The notes beneath the pieces were generated by a model. That model was not told where the DNA came from. It saw only the letters and a program-made list of their open reading frames with translations, and ran no database searches. Positions 6,774 through 13,596 of a stretch of 18,339 nucleotides of DNA are shown here, piece by piece. The translations under genes and the position numbers were made by a program. This DNA is from CAZPAV01 sp964584755 (lineage in GTDB: Bacteria; Actinomycetota; Acidimicrobiia; Spongiisociales; UBA5794), in NCBI GenBank assembly GCA_964584755.1, contig CAZPAV010000050.1, positions 1 to 18,339 of the forward strand, given 5' to 3'. Each line of letters opens with the position of its first letter. Positions within the stretch are counted from its first letter, which is position 1.

Positions 6774-7271
6774 ATGAGCGAAGCGGTTCCGTTGGAGCTC
6801 ATCGGGGTGCGGATCGAGCTGCCGACGAACACCCCCATCCTCCTGCTGCGGGAGCGCGACGGCACCCGGTTCCTGCCCATCTGGATCGGAACGCCCGAGG
6901 CGACGGCGATCGCGCTCGCGCTCGAGGGGGTCGAGCCGAAGCGACCCATGACGCACGATCTCATGCGAACCCTGCTGGAGACGGTCGGGGCTCGCGTGGA
7001 TCGGGTGGTGATCACCGAGCTGCGGGAGGGGACCTTCTACGCCGATCTCGTCCTCGAGTACGCCGGGTCGGAGATGCACGTCTCGGCGCGGCCCTCCGAC
7101 GCCATCGCCCTCGCCACACGCACCGGTGCCGCCCTGTACGCAGAGGCGGCGGTCCTCGAGGAGGCGGGTGTCGAGGTCCACGACGAGGATCAGGAGGAGG
7201 AGATCGAGAAGTTCCGCGAGTTCCTCGAAGACGTCACCCCCGAGGACTTCGAGGCGGGATCCTCCTCCTGA
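6774..7271 (+). CDS. DUF151 / bifunctional nuclease family protein
   Basis: A 165-residue protein with the DUF151 (bifunctional nuclease) domain at about 5-125: ELIGVRIELPTNTPILLLRE, LPIWIGTPEATAIALAL, RPMTHDLMRTLLETVGARV, GTFYADLVLE and SARPSDAIALATR. The last block is the most conserved part of the family. A very acidic tail follows (DEDQEEEIEKF). The family was named for nuclease activity reported in a plant member; the biochemical role in actinobacteria is not settled. It matches Rv1829, which lies between ftsR and a merR gene in mycobacteria, as here. No ribosome site; leaderless from the TAGGCT just upstream. Confidence 0.92.
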   Translation: MSEAVPLELIGVRIELPTNTPILLLRERDGTRFLPIWIGTPEATAIALALEGVEPKRPMTHDLMRTLLETVGARVDRVVITELREGTFYADLVLEYAGSEMHVSARPSDAIALATRTGAALYAEAAVLEEAGVEVHDEDQEEEIEKFREFLEDVTPEDFEAGSSS

Positions 7272-7290
7272 GGGCGCCGCCGCGGGCGGC

Positions 7291-7312
7291 CGTTATCCAC
7301 ACCGGTTGTTGA
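7291..7312 (+). promoter_or_regulatory. DnaA-box pair: perfect TTATCCACA plus degenerate TTGTTGACA
   Basis: TTATCCACA at 7291-7299 is an exact match to the bacterial DnaA 9-mer TTATNCACA. Four bases on, in the same orientation, TTGTTGACA (7304-7312) matches the actinobacterial TTGTCCACA at seven of nine positions and includes the -35 of the following promoter. The site may link expression of the downstream merR gene to DnaA. With only two sites there is no case for an origin. Confidence 0.4.
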
Positions 7313-7338
7313 CAACTCCCGCCGGGGGAGCCTAGTTT
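7307..7338 (+). promoter_or_regulatory. MerR-type promoter with centred palindromic operator
   Basis: TTGACA (7307-7312) and TAGTTT (7333-7338) are separated by 20 bases, longer than the usual 17 and typical of MerR-controlled promoters. The spacer holds CTCCCGCGCCGGGGGAG (7314-7330), a 17-base palindrome pairing at seven of eight positions and centred at 7322, the middle of the spacer. This is the classic geometry for a MerR protein that twists an over-long promoter. The next gene is a merR gene, so autoregulation is likely. A second possible -10, TAGGCT, lies at 7375-7380. Confidence 0.65.
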
Positions 7339-7401
7339 CATCCCCGTAGTTCGCCCTCGGGAATTACATGGGTGTAGGCTGTGGCACGACAGGAGGCTCA
7401 C

Positions 7402-7890
7402 GTGACGACCGCGCCGCGAACCATGGACGGATACCGAGCGCCCCAGGTCTGCAACCTCGTCGGGATCACGTATCGACAGCTCGACTACTGGGCTCGGACC
7501 GGCCTCATCACCCCCTCCATCCAGCCGGCGAGCGGTTCGGGCAGTCAGCGTCGGTACTCCTTCACCGACATCGTGCAGCTCAAGGTGGTGAAACGCCTCC
7601 TCGACGCCGGGATGAGCCTGAAGAAGATCCGCCAGGCCATGACGATCCTCCGGGAGGAGCTCGCGAGCGAGGACCCGCTGGGAGACGTCACGCTCCTCTC
7701 CGACGGAACGACCATCTACGCGGCCCACAGCCCCGACGAGGTCGTCGACGTCTTCCAACGCGGACAGGGCGTCTTCGGGATCGCGGTGGGACCGGTCCAC
7801 GACGAGCTGGTGGGGGAGATCCACCGGCTCTTCCCCGAGCACGAGGGGGAGACCGGGCCCGCGACACGAGGCGAGGTGAGGGCACGCTGA
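7402..7890 (+). CDS. MerR-family transcriptional regulator (Rv1830-like)
   Basis: A 162-residue regulator with an N-terminal MerR winged helix: GYRAPQVCNLVGITYRQLDYW, RTGLITPS, the recognition wing SGSQRRYSFTDIVQLKVVKR, then LLDAGMSLKKIRQAM. The YRQLDYWARTGLI block is very similar to Rv1830 of M. tuberculosis. The C-terminal part (about 95-150) holds LSDGTTIYAAHSPDEVVDVF, a small effector or partner region without metal-binding cysteines. The GTG at 7402 was chosen because AGGAGG lies at 7391-7396; a GTG at 7381 would add seven residues without a ribosome site. A MerR-type promoter with a palindrome lies upstream, suggesting self-control. It overlaps the next gene by four bases. Confidence 0.9.
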   Translation: MTTAPRTMDGYRAPQVCNLVGITYRQLDYWARTGLITPSIQPASGSGSQRRYSFTDIVQLKVVKRLLDAGMSLKKIRQAMTILREELASEDPLGDVTLLSDGTTIYAAHSPDEVVDVFQRGQGVFGIAVGPVHDELVGEIHRLFPEHEGETGPATRGEVRAR

Positions 7891-8330
7891 GCGAGGAACC
7901 CGACTTCACACCCGGTCAGGCGGAGCGCACCGAGTTCGCCCACGCCAGCGAGCGACAGTTCGCTCGGCTCCTCGACTTCTACGACATCCCCTGGGAGTAC
8001 GAGCCACGCGCATTCGCCATCGAATGGGGGGAGGACGGGGAACCGACGAAGTACTTCCGTCCCGACTTCTACCTCCCGGACGAGGATCTCTACATCGAGA
8101 TCACGACGATGAACCAGAAGCTCGTCACGAAGAAGAATCGGAAGGTGCGGCGGTTGCGGGAGCTGTATCCGCAGGTCCGCTGCAAGGTCTTCTACCAGCG
8201 TGACTACCTCCACCTCCTCGTCAAGTACGGGCTCGAGGAGCCCGAGGAGATCGCGGTGCCGGCACCGACGCGAATCCCCGGTCCACCGGCGGTCGTCAAC
8301 CTCGGCGAGGAGGAACGCGCCACCGGCTGA
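7887..8330 (+). CDS. Conserved protein with PD-(D/E)XK-like motifs, apparent CTG start
   Basis: A 147-residue soluble protein. The segment from residue 17 (EFAHASERQFARLLDFYDIP) to 115 reads as an intact domain: a helix with E22, the strand WEYEP, then FRPDFYLPDEDLYIEIT with D60 and E71, a Lys/Arg-rich helix (LVTKKNRKVRRLRELYP) and CKVFYQRDYLHLL. The order Glu / PD / ExT with nearby lysines (K78, K82, K83) recalls restriction-endonuclease-like folds, but the third position is Thr73, not Lys, so activity is uncertain. No ATG, GTG or TTG exists in frame near the start. CTG at 7887 has GGTGAGGG at 7875-7882 and overlaps the merR stop as CTGA, the same layout as the common ATGA coupling. Coding on this frame is clear; the exact start is inferred. 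Confidence 0.8.
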   Translation: MSEEPDFTPGQAERTEFAHASERQFARLLDFYDIPWEYEPRAFAIEWGEDGEPTKYFRPDFYLPDEDLYIEITTMNQKLVTKKNRKVRRLRELYPQVRCKVFYQRDYLHLLVKYGLEEPEEIAVPAPTRIPGPPAVVNLGEEERATG

Positions 8331-8377
8331 CGCCGCGACCCCCTCCGGAGGCGAACGGCGCGCCCCGGAGGAATCGC

Positions 8378-8383
8378 TAGCCT
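8378..8383 (+). promoter_or_regulatory. Possible -10 element (TAGCCT) before gcvT
   Basis: TAGCCT sits in the 81-base gap before gcvT and would give a leader of about 27 bases that includes the GGAGG ribosome site. No recognisable -35. Confidence 0.35.
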
Positions 8384-8411
8384 GCGCGCCACGTCCCCTG
8401 GAGGTCACGCC

Positions 8412-9455
8412 GTGCCCACATCGCCGCTTCACGCGCTCCACGAACGCCTCGGTGCCCGGTTCACCGACTTCGGGGGCTGGACGATGCCCGTGCAGTACGA
8501 GGGTGTCGTCGCCGAGCACCTCGCCGTGCGCGAGGAAGTCGGCGTCTTCGACGTCTCGCATCTCGGACGGTTCCGGGTTCGCGGTCCCGGCGCCACCGCG
8601 CTGCTTCGGGGACAGCTCTGCAACGACGTCGCCAAGATCCCTCCCGGCCGTGCCCAGTACACCATGGCGCTCAACTCCCGCGGCGGCGTCACCGACGACA
8701 TCATCGTCTGGCGGTTCGCCGCCGACGAGTACTGGGTGTTGCCGAACGGGACGAACTTCGATCGGATCCTCGACCGGTTCCGTGCCGCGGCCACCGCCGC
8801 CGAGATCACGCCCCTGCGGGACGACACGGTGCTGGTGGCGGTGCAGGGTCCGGCGGCGCCGGCGGCCGCCGCCGCGGTCCTCCCCGAGATGCCGGGCCGG
8901 TTCCGGGTCTCCTCCGGTCGAGGTGCCGGCGGCCCGTTCTGGGCCGCCGGCACCGGCTACACGGGGGAGCGGGGGGCGGAGATCGCCGTACCCGCGGAGC
9001 ACGGTGAGGCGCTCTTCGCGGCGCTTCTCGAGGCCGGCGCCCGTCCCTGCGGCCTCGGGGCCCGCGACACGCTTCGCCTCGAGATGGGGTATCCGCTGTG
9101 GGGTCAGGATCTCGACGAGTCGACGACGCCGCTCGAGGCCGGTCTCGGTTGGGTCGTCGACTGGGATCACGAGTTCGTGGGACGGGACGCGCTTCTCCGG
9201 CAGCGCGAGGAGGGCACTCCCCGGCGGCTCGTGGCGTTCCGCACCGAGGGCCGCGCCATCCCCCGTCACGGCTACCCGCTGCGTGCCGGCACCGCGACGG
9301 GCAGGGTGACGAGCGGGAACTTCAGTCCGGTGCTTCGCTGCGGCATCGGCATGGGGTACCTCACCCCTCCCACGGACGCGGCGATCGTCGAGGTGGAGAT
9401 CCGTGGCCGCTGGGTCGAGGCGCACCGCGTGACGCCGCCGTTCGTCGATCGCTGA
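8412..9455 (+). CDS. gcvT: Glycine cleavage system T protein (aminomethyltransferase)
   Basis: A 347-residue enzyme that moves the one-carbon unit from aminomethyl-lipoyl GcvH to tetrahydrofolate, releasing ammonia. The full GcvT pattern is visible: FTDFGGWTMPVQY at 17-29, FDVSHLGR at 46-53, GGVTDDIIVW at 91-100 with the folate-binding aspartate (D95/D96), GYTGERGAEI, and GLGARDTLRLEMGYPLWGQD. The C-terminal beta barrel ends with RVTSGNFSPVLRCGIGMGYL. FDVSHLGR replaces the more usual FDVSHMGE, a minor difference. The GTG start has GGAGG about eight bases upstream. It lies 4.5 kb from gcvH on the same strand but under its own probable promoter. Confidence 0.95.
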   Translation: MPTSPLHALHERLGARFTDFGGWTMPVQYEGVVAEHLAVREEVGVFDVSHLGRFRVRGPGATALLRGQLCNDVAKIPPGRAQYTMALNSRGGVTDDIIVWRFAADEYWVLPNGTNFDRILDRFRAAATAAEITPLRDDTVLVAVQGPAAPAAAAAVLPEMPGRFRVSSGRGAGGPFWAAGTGYTGERGAEIAVPAEHGEALFAALLEAGARPCGLGARDTLRLEMGYPLWGQDLDESTTPLEAGLGWVVDWDHEFVGRDALLRQREEGTPRRLVAFRTEGRAIPRHGYPLRAGTATGRVTSGNFSPVLRCGIGMGYLTPPTDAAIVEVEIRGRWVEAHRVTPPFVDR

Positions 9456-9514
9456 CCGACCGCGATCCCGGTATCGTCGCCGTGCCATCTGCCGCGGCGG
9501 AAGGAGAGGACACC

Positions 9515-10342
9515 ATGGACGACGCGACCGCGACCCTCACCGCCAGGGACGGCACGCCCCTGTTCACCCGCCGCTGGCCGGCCCCCGACCCGTGGGGAGC
9601 CGTCCTCGTCGTCCACGGCATCGCCGAGCACTCGGGCCGCTACGACCACGTCGCCCGTCGCCTCACCGCGCGAGGACTCTCCGTGTACGCCTTCGACCTG
9701 CGCGGTCACGGACGGTCCGGCGGGAGGCGCGTCGACGTCTCCACCTTCGCACGGTACGCCGACGATCTCGCGTTCGTCGCCACAGAGGAGGTGGTCCCGC
9801 TCGCGCTTCCTTGGGCGGCGTACGGCCACTCCATGGGCGGGCTCATCGTCGCCGGCTATCTCCTCGACGGACGGCGACCCGTCCCCGACGCCGCGGTGCT
9901 CTCCGCGCCGGCGCTCGACGCGGAGGTGCCCGGGGCGCTCCGCATCGCCGCCGAGGTGTTCGGTCGCCTCGCCCCCGGGCTTCGGTTCTCCAACGCCATT
10001 CGTGGGGATCAGCTCTCGCGGGATCCCGCGGTCGGTGAGGTGTACTTCGCTGATCCGCTCGTGGTCACGAAGACCACGGCACGCCTCGGACGGGCGCTCT
10101 TCCGGGAGCAGGCCCGTCTCCGGGAGCGGCTCGGGGATCTCCCCGTCCCCACCCTCGTCATCCACGGCGGGGCCGACGAGCTCGTCCCTCCGGCGGCCTC
10201 GGCGCCACTCGAGACGGCCCCGCGTGTCGAGCGCACGGTGTACCCGAACCTGCGCCACGAGCTCCACAACGAACCCGAAGGTGGGGCGGTCCTGGACGAC
10301 GTGGTGCGCTGGCTCGGAGCCCGCTGGCGCCATCAGGCGTAG
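9515..10342 (+). CDS. Monoacylglycerol lipase-type alpha/beta hydrolase
   Basis: A 275-residue serine hydrolase of the lysophospholipase / monoacylglycerol lipase group (Hydrolase_4). Motifs: HGIAEHSGRYDHVARRL at 34-50 (oxyanion hole and family signature), DLRGHGRS at 61-68, the nucleophile elbow GHSMGG (Ser106), HGGADELVP (Asp221) and the catalytic His248 in LRHELHNE. A lid region lies at about 140-190. No signal peptide, so it is probably cytoplasmic or peripheral; the substrate is probably a monoacylglycerol or lysolipid. The ATG at 9515 has AAGGAGAGGA at 9501-9510. A TATCGT at 9472-9477 may be a -10. Its 3' end overlaps the convergent adenosine deaminase gene by 10 bases. Confidence 0.9.
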   Translation: MDDATATLTARDGTPLFTRRWPAPDPWGAVLVVHGIAEHSGRYDHVARRLTARGLSVYAFDLRGHGRSGGRRVDVSTFARYADDLAFVATEEVVPLALPWAAYGHSMGGLIVAGYLLDGRRPVPDAAVLSAPALDAEVPGALRIAAEVFGRLAPGLRFSNAIRGDQLSRDPAVGEVYFADPLVVTKTTARLGRALFREQARLRERLGDLPVPTLVIHGGADELVPPAASAPLETAPRVERTVYPNLRHELHNEPEGGAVLDDVVRWLGARWRHQA

Positions 10343-11379
10343 GCGGGCCGAACCACCTCGTCGATGAGGCGTCTCCGCACCGGCCACGGGCCGAACCCGG
10401 CCTCGAGCGCGGTCACGGTGATCTCCCCGAGCTCACGCCGTTCGAGGGCGAACGTCTCGGCGGCGAGGGCGTACTCGGTGGTGAGATCCGTACCGCTCAT
10501 GAGGCGGTTGTCGGTGTTGAGGGTGACCCGGAATCCCGCGGCGTGGAGGGCCCCGAAGGGATGCGCGGCCACGTCGGACACGACACCCGTGTGGAGGTTC
10601 GACGTGATGGCCACCTCCAGGGGAACACGATGGTCGCGGACCCGACGGGCCAAGGCCCCGAGGGCGACGATCCTCCCCTCCCGCACCGTGGTGTCCTCGG
10701 CGACCCGGACGCCGTGACCGAGACGTTGCGCGCCGCCGCGAGCGAGGGCACGCCAGACGGAGTGGGCTCCGTCGCCCTCGCCGGCGTGGATCGTGATCCC
10801 CAACCCCGCCTCGCGAGCCCGGCGCAGCGCGGGGAGGTGATCGTCCGGCGGGAAGCCGGCCTCCGGACCGGCCAGGTCGAACGCCACGAGCCCCGCGTCG
10901 AGGAACGGGATGGCGGCCCGGGCCACGAGGTCCGAGTCGCTCTCGTGCCGCAGCGCGGTGGCGATGGCGTACAGGGCGATCGACCCGTCACGGGAGGCGG
11001 CGGAGAGACCGTCCAGAACCGCTTCAATGACGTCCTCCCGCGACAGGCCGCCACGGAGGTGGAGACTCGGACCGAAGCGGAGCTCCGCGTAGACGACGCC
11101 GTCGGCGGCGAGATCCAGGCCCGCCTCGTACGCCACGCGCCGCAGGGCGTCGGGTGTCTGCATGACGGCGGTCGTGTGTCGGAAGGCCTCGAGATACCGC
11201 TCCAAGGATCCGGAGCGACCCTGATGGAACCACGCGGCCAGAGCCGCGGGATCACCGGCGGGGAGCTCCCCGTACCCGCCGTCGTCGGCGAGCTCGAGGA
11301 GGGTCTCCGGCCGAAGCCCTCCGTCGAGGTGGTCGTGGAGGAGGGCCTTGGGCAAGGCGCGCAGGGCGGTGACGTCCAT
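10333..11379 (-). CDS. add: Adenosine deaminase
   Basis: A 348-residue zinc hydrolase converting adenosine or deoxyadenosine to inosine, feeding the purine salvage in which the nearby hpt acts. Motifs: LPKALLHDHLDGGLRPETLL with zinc ligands H15 and H17; HAGEGDGAHSVW with zinc ligand H198 and catalytic E201; RLGHGVR with H222; and NTDNRLMSGTDLTTEY with zinc ligand D290. The NTDNRLMS form is the actinobacterial one. The ATG at 11379 was chosen because the family begins a few residues before PKALLH and a TAGCCT -10 lies eight bases upstream. The long open frame further upstream belongs to the GNAT gene's shadow. It ends overlapping the convergent lipase gene. Confidence 0.95.
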   Translation of the reverse strand: MDVTALRALPKALLHDHLDGGLRPETLLELADDGGYGELPAGDPAALAAWFHQGRSGSLERYLEAFRHTTAVMQTPDALRRVAYEAGLDLAADGVVYAELRFGPSLHLRGGLSREDVIEAVLDGLSAASRDGSIALYAIATALRHESDSDLVARAAIPFLDAGLVAFDLAGPEAGFPPDDHLPALRRAREAGLGITIHAGEGDGAHSVWRALARGGAQRLGHGVRVAEDTTVREGRIVALGALARRVRDHRVPLEVAITSNLHTGVVSDVAAHPFGALHAAGFRVTLNTDNRLMSGTDLTTEYALAAETFALERRELGEITVTALEAGFGPWPVRRRLIDEVVRPAYA

Positions 11380-11387
11380 GCCGGTCC

Positions 11388-11393
11388 AGGCTA
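11388..11393 (-). promoter_or_regulatory. Probable -10 element (TAGCCT) of add, leaderless
   Basis: TAGCCT on the minus strand lies eight bases before the add ATG and includes the TAG stop codon of the upstream GNAT-like gene. It would give a leaderless or near-leaderless add transcript. Confidence 0.45.
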
Positions 11394-11876
11394 CCGTCGC
11401 TGCGCATCGGCGAGCCACCAACGTCGCCGGATCACCGGGTACCCCGCGATCTCCTCGGTGAGGACCTCCCCGGGCACGAAGCCGGCGCGTTCGAGGAACG
11501 TCTCGTGGGGGAAGTTGCCGAGGACGGCCTCCGCGGCGAACGGCGGGCGCCAGCCGCGCGCGGCGAACACCTCCACGAAGGGGGCGGCGGTGGCGTCCCG
11601 GGCCGGATGTGCCGGAGCGAGGAGCGTGACGAGCTCGACGTGGTCGGCGTGGGGGAGGAGGAAGGCGGCGGCGTCGAGGCGCCCGGCGGCATCGACTCCC
11701 ACGTAGAGCAGGTCGGCGACGAGCTTCTCGGTGAGGAGGGTTCGGCGGTAGCGGCGGTGGGCCTCCGCCCGGGCCAGGGCGGGAGGCAGGCTGTCGGCGA
11801 ACGCCTCGACACATGCCTGCTCCGCGATCCGTTCGATCTCGGGCAGGTCGGCCCGGCTCGCCCGTCTCACGTTCAC
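11391..11876 (-). CDS. GNAT-like acetyltransferase-fold protein
   Basis: A 161-residue protein. The opening VRRASRADLPEIERIAEQAC is the typical first strand and helix of GNAT N-acetyltransferases, and FLERAGFVPGEVLTEEI near the end resembles the family's closing block. The central pyrophosphate-binding loop (usual Q/RxxGxG/A) is not convincing, so acetyl-CoA binding is unproven and the protein may be a diverged or inactive member. The start is GTG at 11876, seven bases after a TAGGTT -10 (leaderless), or GTG at 11870, which has GGAGG six bases upstream; the two differ by two residues. It lies between the LCP gene and add, all on the minus strand, but both this gene and add appear to have their own promoters. 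Confidence 0.7.
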   Translation of the reverse strand: MNVRRASRADLPEIERIAEQACVEAFADSLPPALARAEAHRRYRRTLLTEKLVADLLYVGVDAAGRLDAAAFLLPHADHVELVTLLAPAHPARDATAAPFVEVFAARGWRPPFAAEAVLGNFPHETFLERAGFVPGEVLTEEIAGYPVIRRRWWLADAQRR

Positions 11877-11883
11877 CCTCCCG

Positions 11884-11889
11884 AACCTA
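11884..11889 (-). promoter_or_regulatory. Probable -10 element (TAGGTT) of the GNAT-like gene
   Basis: TAGGTT on the minus strand is followed by seven bases and a GTG at 11876, in the 40-base gap after the LCP gene. The layout matches the other leaderless starts in the window. Confidence 0.45.
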
Positions 11890-11916
11890 CACCCCGCCCC
11901 GGGGATGTGCGACGGG

Positions 11917-13569
11917 TCAGCGGCCGCACTCGCTCGTGCCGTCCCGACCCTGGGCCGCGGCGCCCTCGGCGAGCACGCTCCGGACCTTGGCACGGATGCG
12001 GGAGACGTTCGGGATGGGGTAGCGACCGGGGGTGCGGCCCGAGATGTAGGTGGGGGGAACGAAGCCGACCGTGGCGATGTGGTCGAAGTCGACGCGACCG
12101 AGGATGCGCAGGAGCTCGGGGAGGAAGGTGAGGGGGAGGTCGGTCACGACCGACTCCTCCACGACCGTGGCGAGGCGGGGGAAGTTGCGCAGGAGGGTGA
12201 AGGGATCCGCCTGCGCGGCGGCGGCCCGCACGAGGCAGCGCTGGCGCCTCATGCGGACGTAGTCGGACTGGCCCCGCCGCCACCGGACGTAGGCGAGCGC
12301 CTCGAGCCCGTCGAGATGGCGTACCCCGGGCTCGACGCTCACCCGGGCCTTCGGCGCGCCCTCCCAGGGCGCGGACACCGCGACGTGCAGGGGGTCGGTG
12401 ACGAGCACGTCGACGCCGCCGATGGCGTCGATGGCCCGGACGAAGCCGGCCATGTCCACCATGACGGCGTAGTCGATGTGGAGGTCGAGGAGGTGTTGGA
12501 CGACCCGACGGAGCGCCTCCAGGCCGGGGTCGGGGGCGTCCGGGAAGCGGCGGTGCCACGTCTCGGTCTCCTGATGGACCCGGTTGAGCATCTCGGGGAA
12601 GCAACCGCAGGAGACGAGCGGCGGCTCCTCCGGGACGCCGTCCCCGTCGAGGTCCTGCCACCAGTCGGGGTAGCCGTCGCCGTCGGCGTCGATCTGGAGA
12701 TCCTCGCGGGTGCGGCGCTCGAGATCGAGGAAGGAGCGCCGGAGGGACCGCGGGAGCGGCACCATCTTGAAGTTCCGGGGAATGCCGAAGAGGGCGGCCT
12801 CACCGGTGTCGACGTCGAGCGTGGCCACGATCATCGTGTCGGTCCGCAGCCCGCGACGCCCCGGCCCCCGGTCGCCGCCGACGAGGAGGACGGTGAGGCG
12901 ATGGGGATCGACCCGTTCGGCGAAGGGGAGGAAGGGGGCTTCGGGAGGTGGCGGGGCGACGATGTCGGGGAACACGGCCACGGCCGCCGGATCACCGACG
13001 CCGGGACGGAACAGGAGGTTCCGGTGCGGAGGTGCGGGCGCCGCCGTCACGGGGGGCACGGACACCGGTTCCACGGCCGGCGGGACGCTGGAGGACGGCG
13101 GGGTCGGTGCGGCGACGACCGTCGTGGTCGTGACGAACACCGTCTCGAGCAGGTCGATGCCCCGGACGAGGTAGCTGCCGACGAGGAGGTGGGGGAGCAG
13201 AACGAGGACGGCGGCGCCGAGCACGGCGAGGGCTCGCCACGTCGTGGGCGACTCTCGGCGGCGCGGAGGCAGGCGGTAGGCGTCCACCGCGGCGAGGAGG
13301 CGCCAGAGGAGGAGGAGCCCGTCTGCCAACAGCAGGCCGCGGAGGACGGCCGGTTGGACCGCCAGGATCGCCAGCGCGAGCGGGCCACGTCGCAGCACGG
13401 CGACGGCGACGACCCCGGCGACGAGGAGCGGCGCCAGGAAGGCGGCGCCGCGCCCGCGACGGCCACGAAGCCACTGACCCGTACCCGGGAGGAGGGCGGA
13501 GGCGAGCGCCGCGAGCAGGGGAGACCGACCCTGTCGCCGATCGCGATTCCCGTCCGTGACCTGATGCAC
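11917..13569 (-). CDS. LytR-CpsA-Psr family cell-wall glycopolymer transferase with acidic loop insertion
   Basis: A 550-residue membrane protein. The N-terminus has LLPGTGQWLRGRRGRG and about four hydrophobic segments (44-58, 63-92, 112-130 and nearby), then a Pro/Thr/Ser-rich linker (145-220). The extracytoplasmic LCP domain runs from about 225 to 500: LTVLLVGGDRG, RTDTMIVATLD (Asp244), GIPRNF (Arg265), IGGVDVLV and LDGLEALAYVRWRRGQSDYVRM followed by the basic RRQR. LCP enzymes attach teichoic acid, arabinogalactan or similar polymers to peptidoglycan. Unusual is the insertion at 292-323: DADGDGYPDWW (D294, D296, D298, D302) and DLDGDGVPEE (D306, D308, D310), then the CGC pair, resembling calcium-binding DxDGDG loops. 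The GTG start at 13569 has only a weak ribosome site, so the exact start is uncertain. Confidence 0.92.
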   Translation of the reverse strand: MHQVTDGNRDRRQGRSPLLAALASALLPGTGQWLRGRRGRGAAFLAPLLVAGVVAVAVLRRGPLALAILAVQPAVLRGLLLADGLLLLWRLLAAVDAYRLPPRRRESPTTWRALAVLGAAVLVLLPHLLVGSYLVRGIDLLETVFVTTTTVVAAPTPPSSSVPPAVEPVSVPPVTAAPAPPHRNLLFRPGVGDPAAVAVFPDIVAPPPPEAPFLPFAERVDPHRLTVLLVGGDRGPGRRGLRTDTMIVATLDVDTGEAALFGIPRNFKMVPLPRSLRRSFLDLERRTREDLQIDADGDGYPDWWQDLDGDGVPEEPPLVSCGCFPEMLNRVHQETETWHRRFPDAPDPGLEALRRVVQHLLDLHIDYAVMVDMAGFVRAIDAIGGVDVLVTDPLHVAVSAPWEGAPKARVSVEPGVRHLDGLEALAYVRWRRGQSDYVRMRRQRCLVRAAAAQADPFTLLRNFPRLATVVEESVVTDLPLTFLPELLRILGRVDFDHIATVGFVPPTYISGRTPGRYPIPNVSRIRAKVRSVLAEGAAAQGRDGTSECGR

Positions 13570-13596
13570 CGCGTCGTCCCCGATGAGCGCCTCCGA

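Noticed and set aside
7291..7312. DnaA boxes as a replication origin
   Set aside because: Only one perfect and one degenerate box, no AT-rich unwinding region, and no dnaA, dnaN or other origin-linked gene nearby.
8412..9455. GcvT-like folate enzyme such as sarcosine oxidase or YgfZ rather than GcvT
   Set aside because: All GcvT blocks, including GGVTDD and GARDTLRLEMG, are present at normal length and gcvH is nearby.
7716..9488. Long minus-strand open frame (590 codons) opposite merR, the nuclease-like gene and gcvT
   Set aside because: It runs across three recognisable + strand genes and shows no domain of its own.
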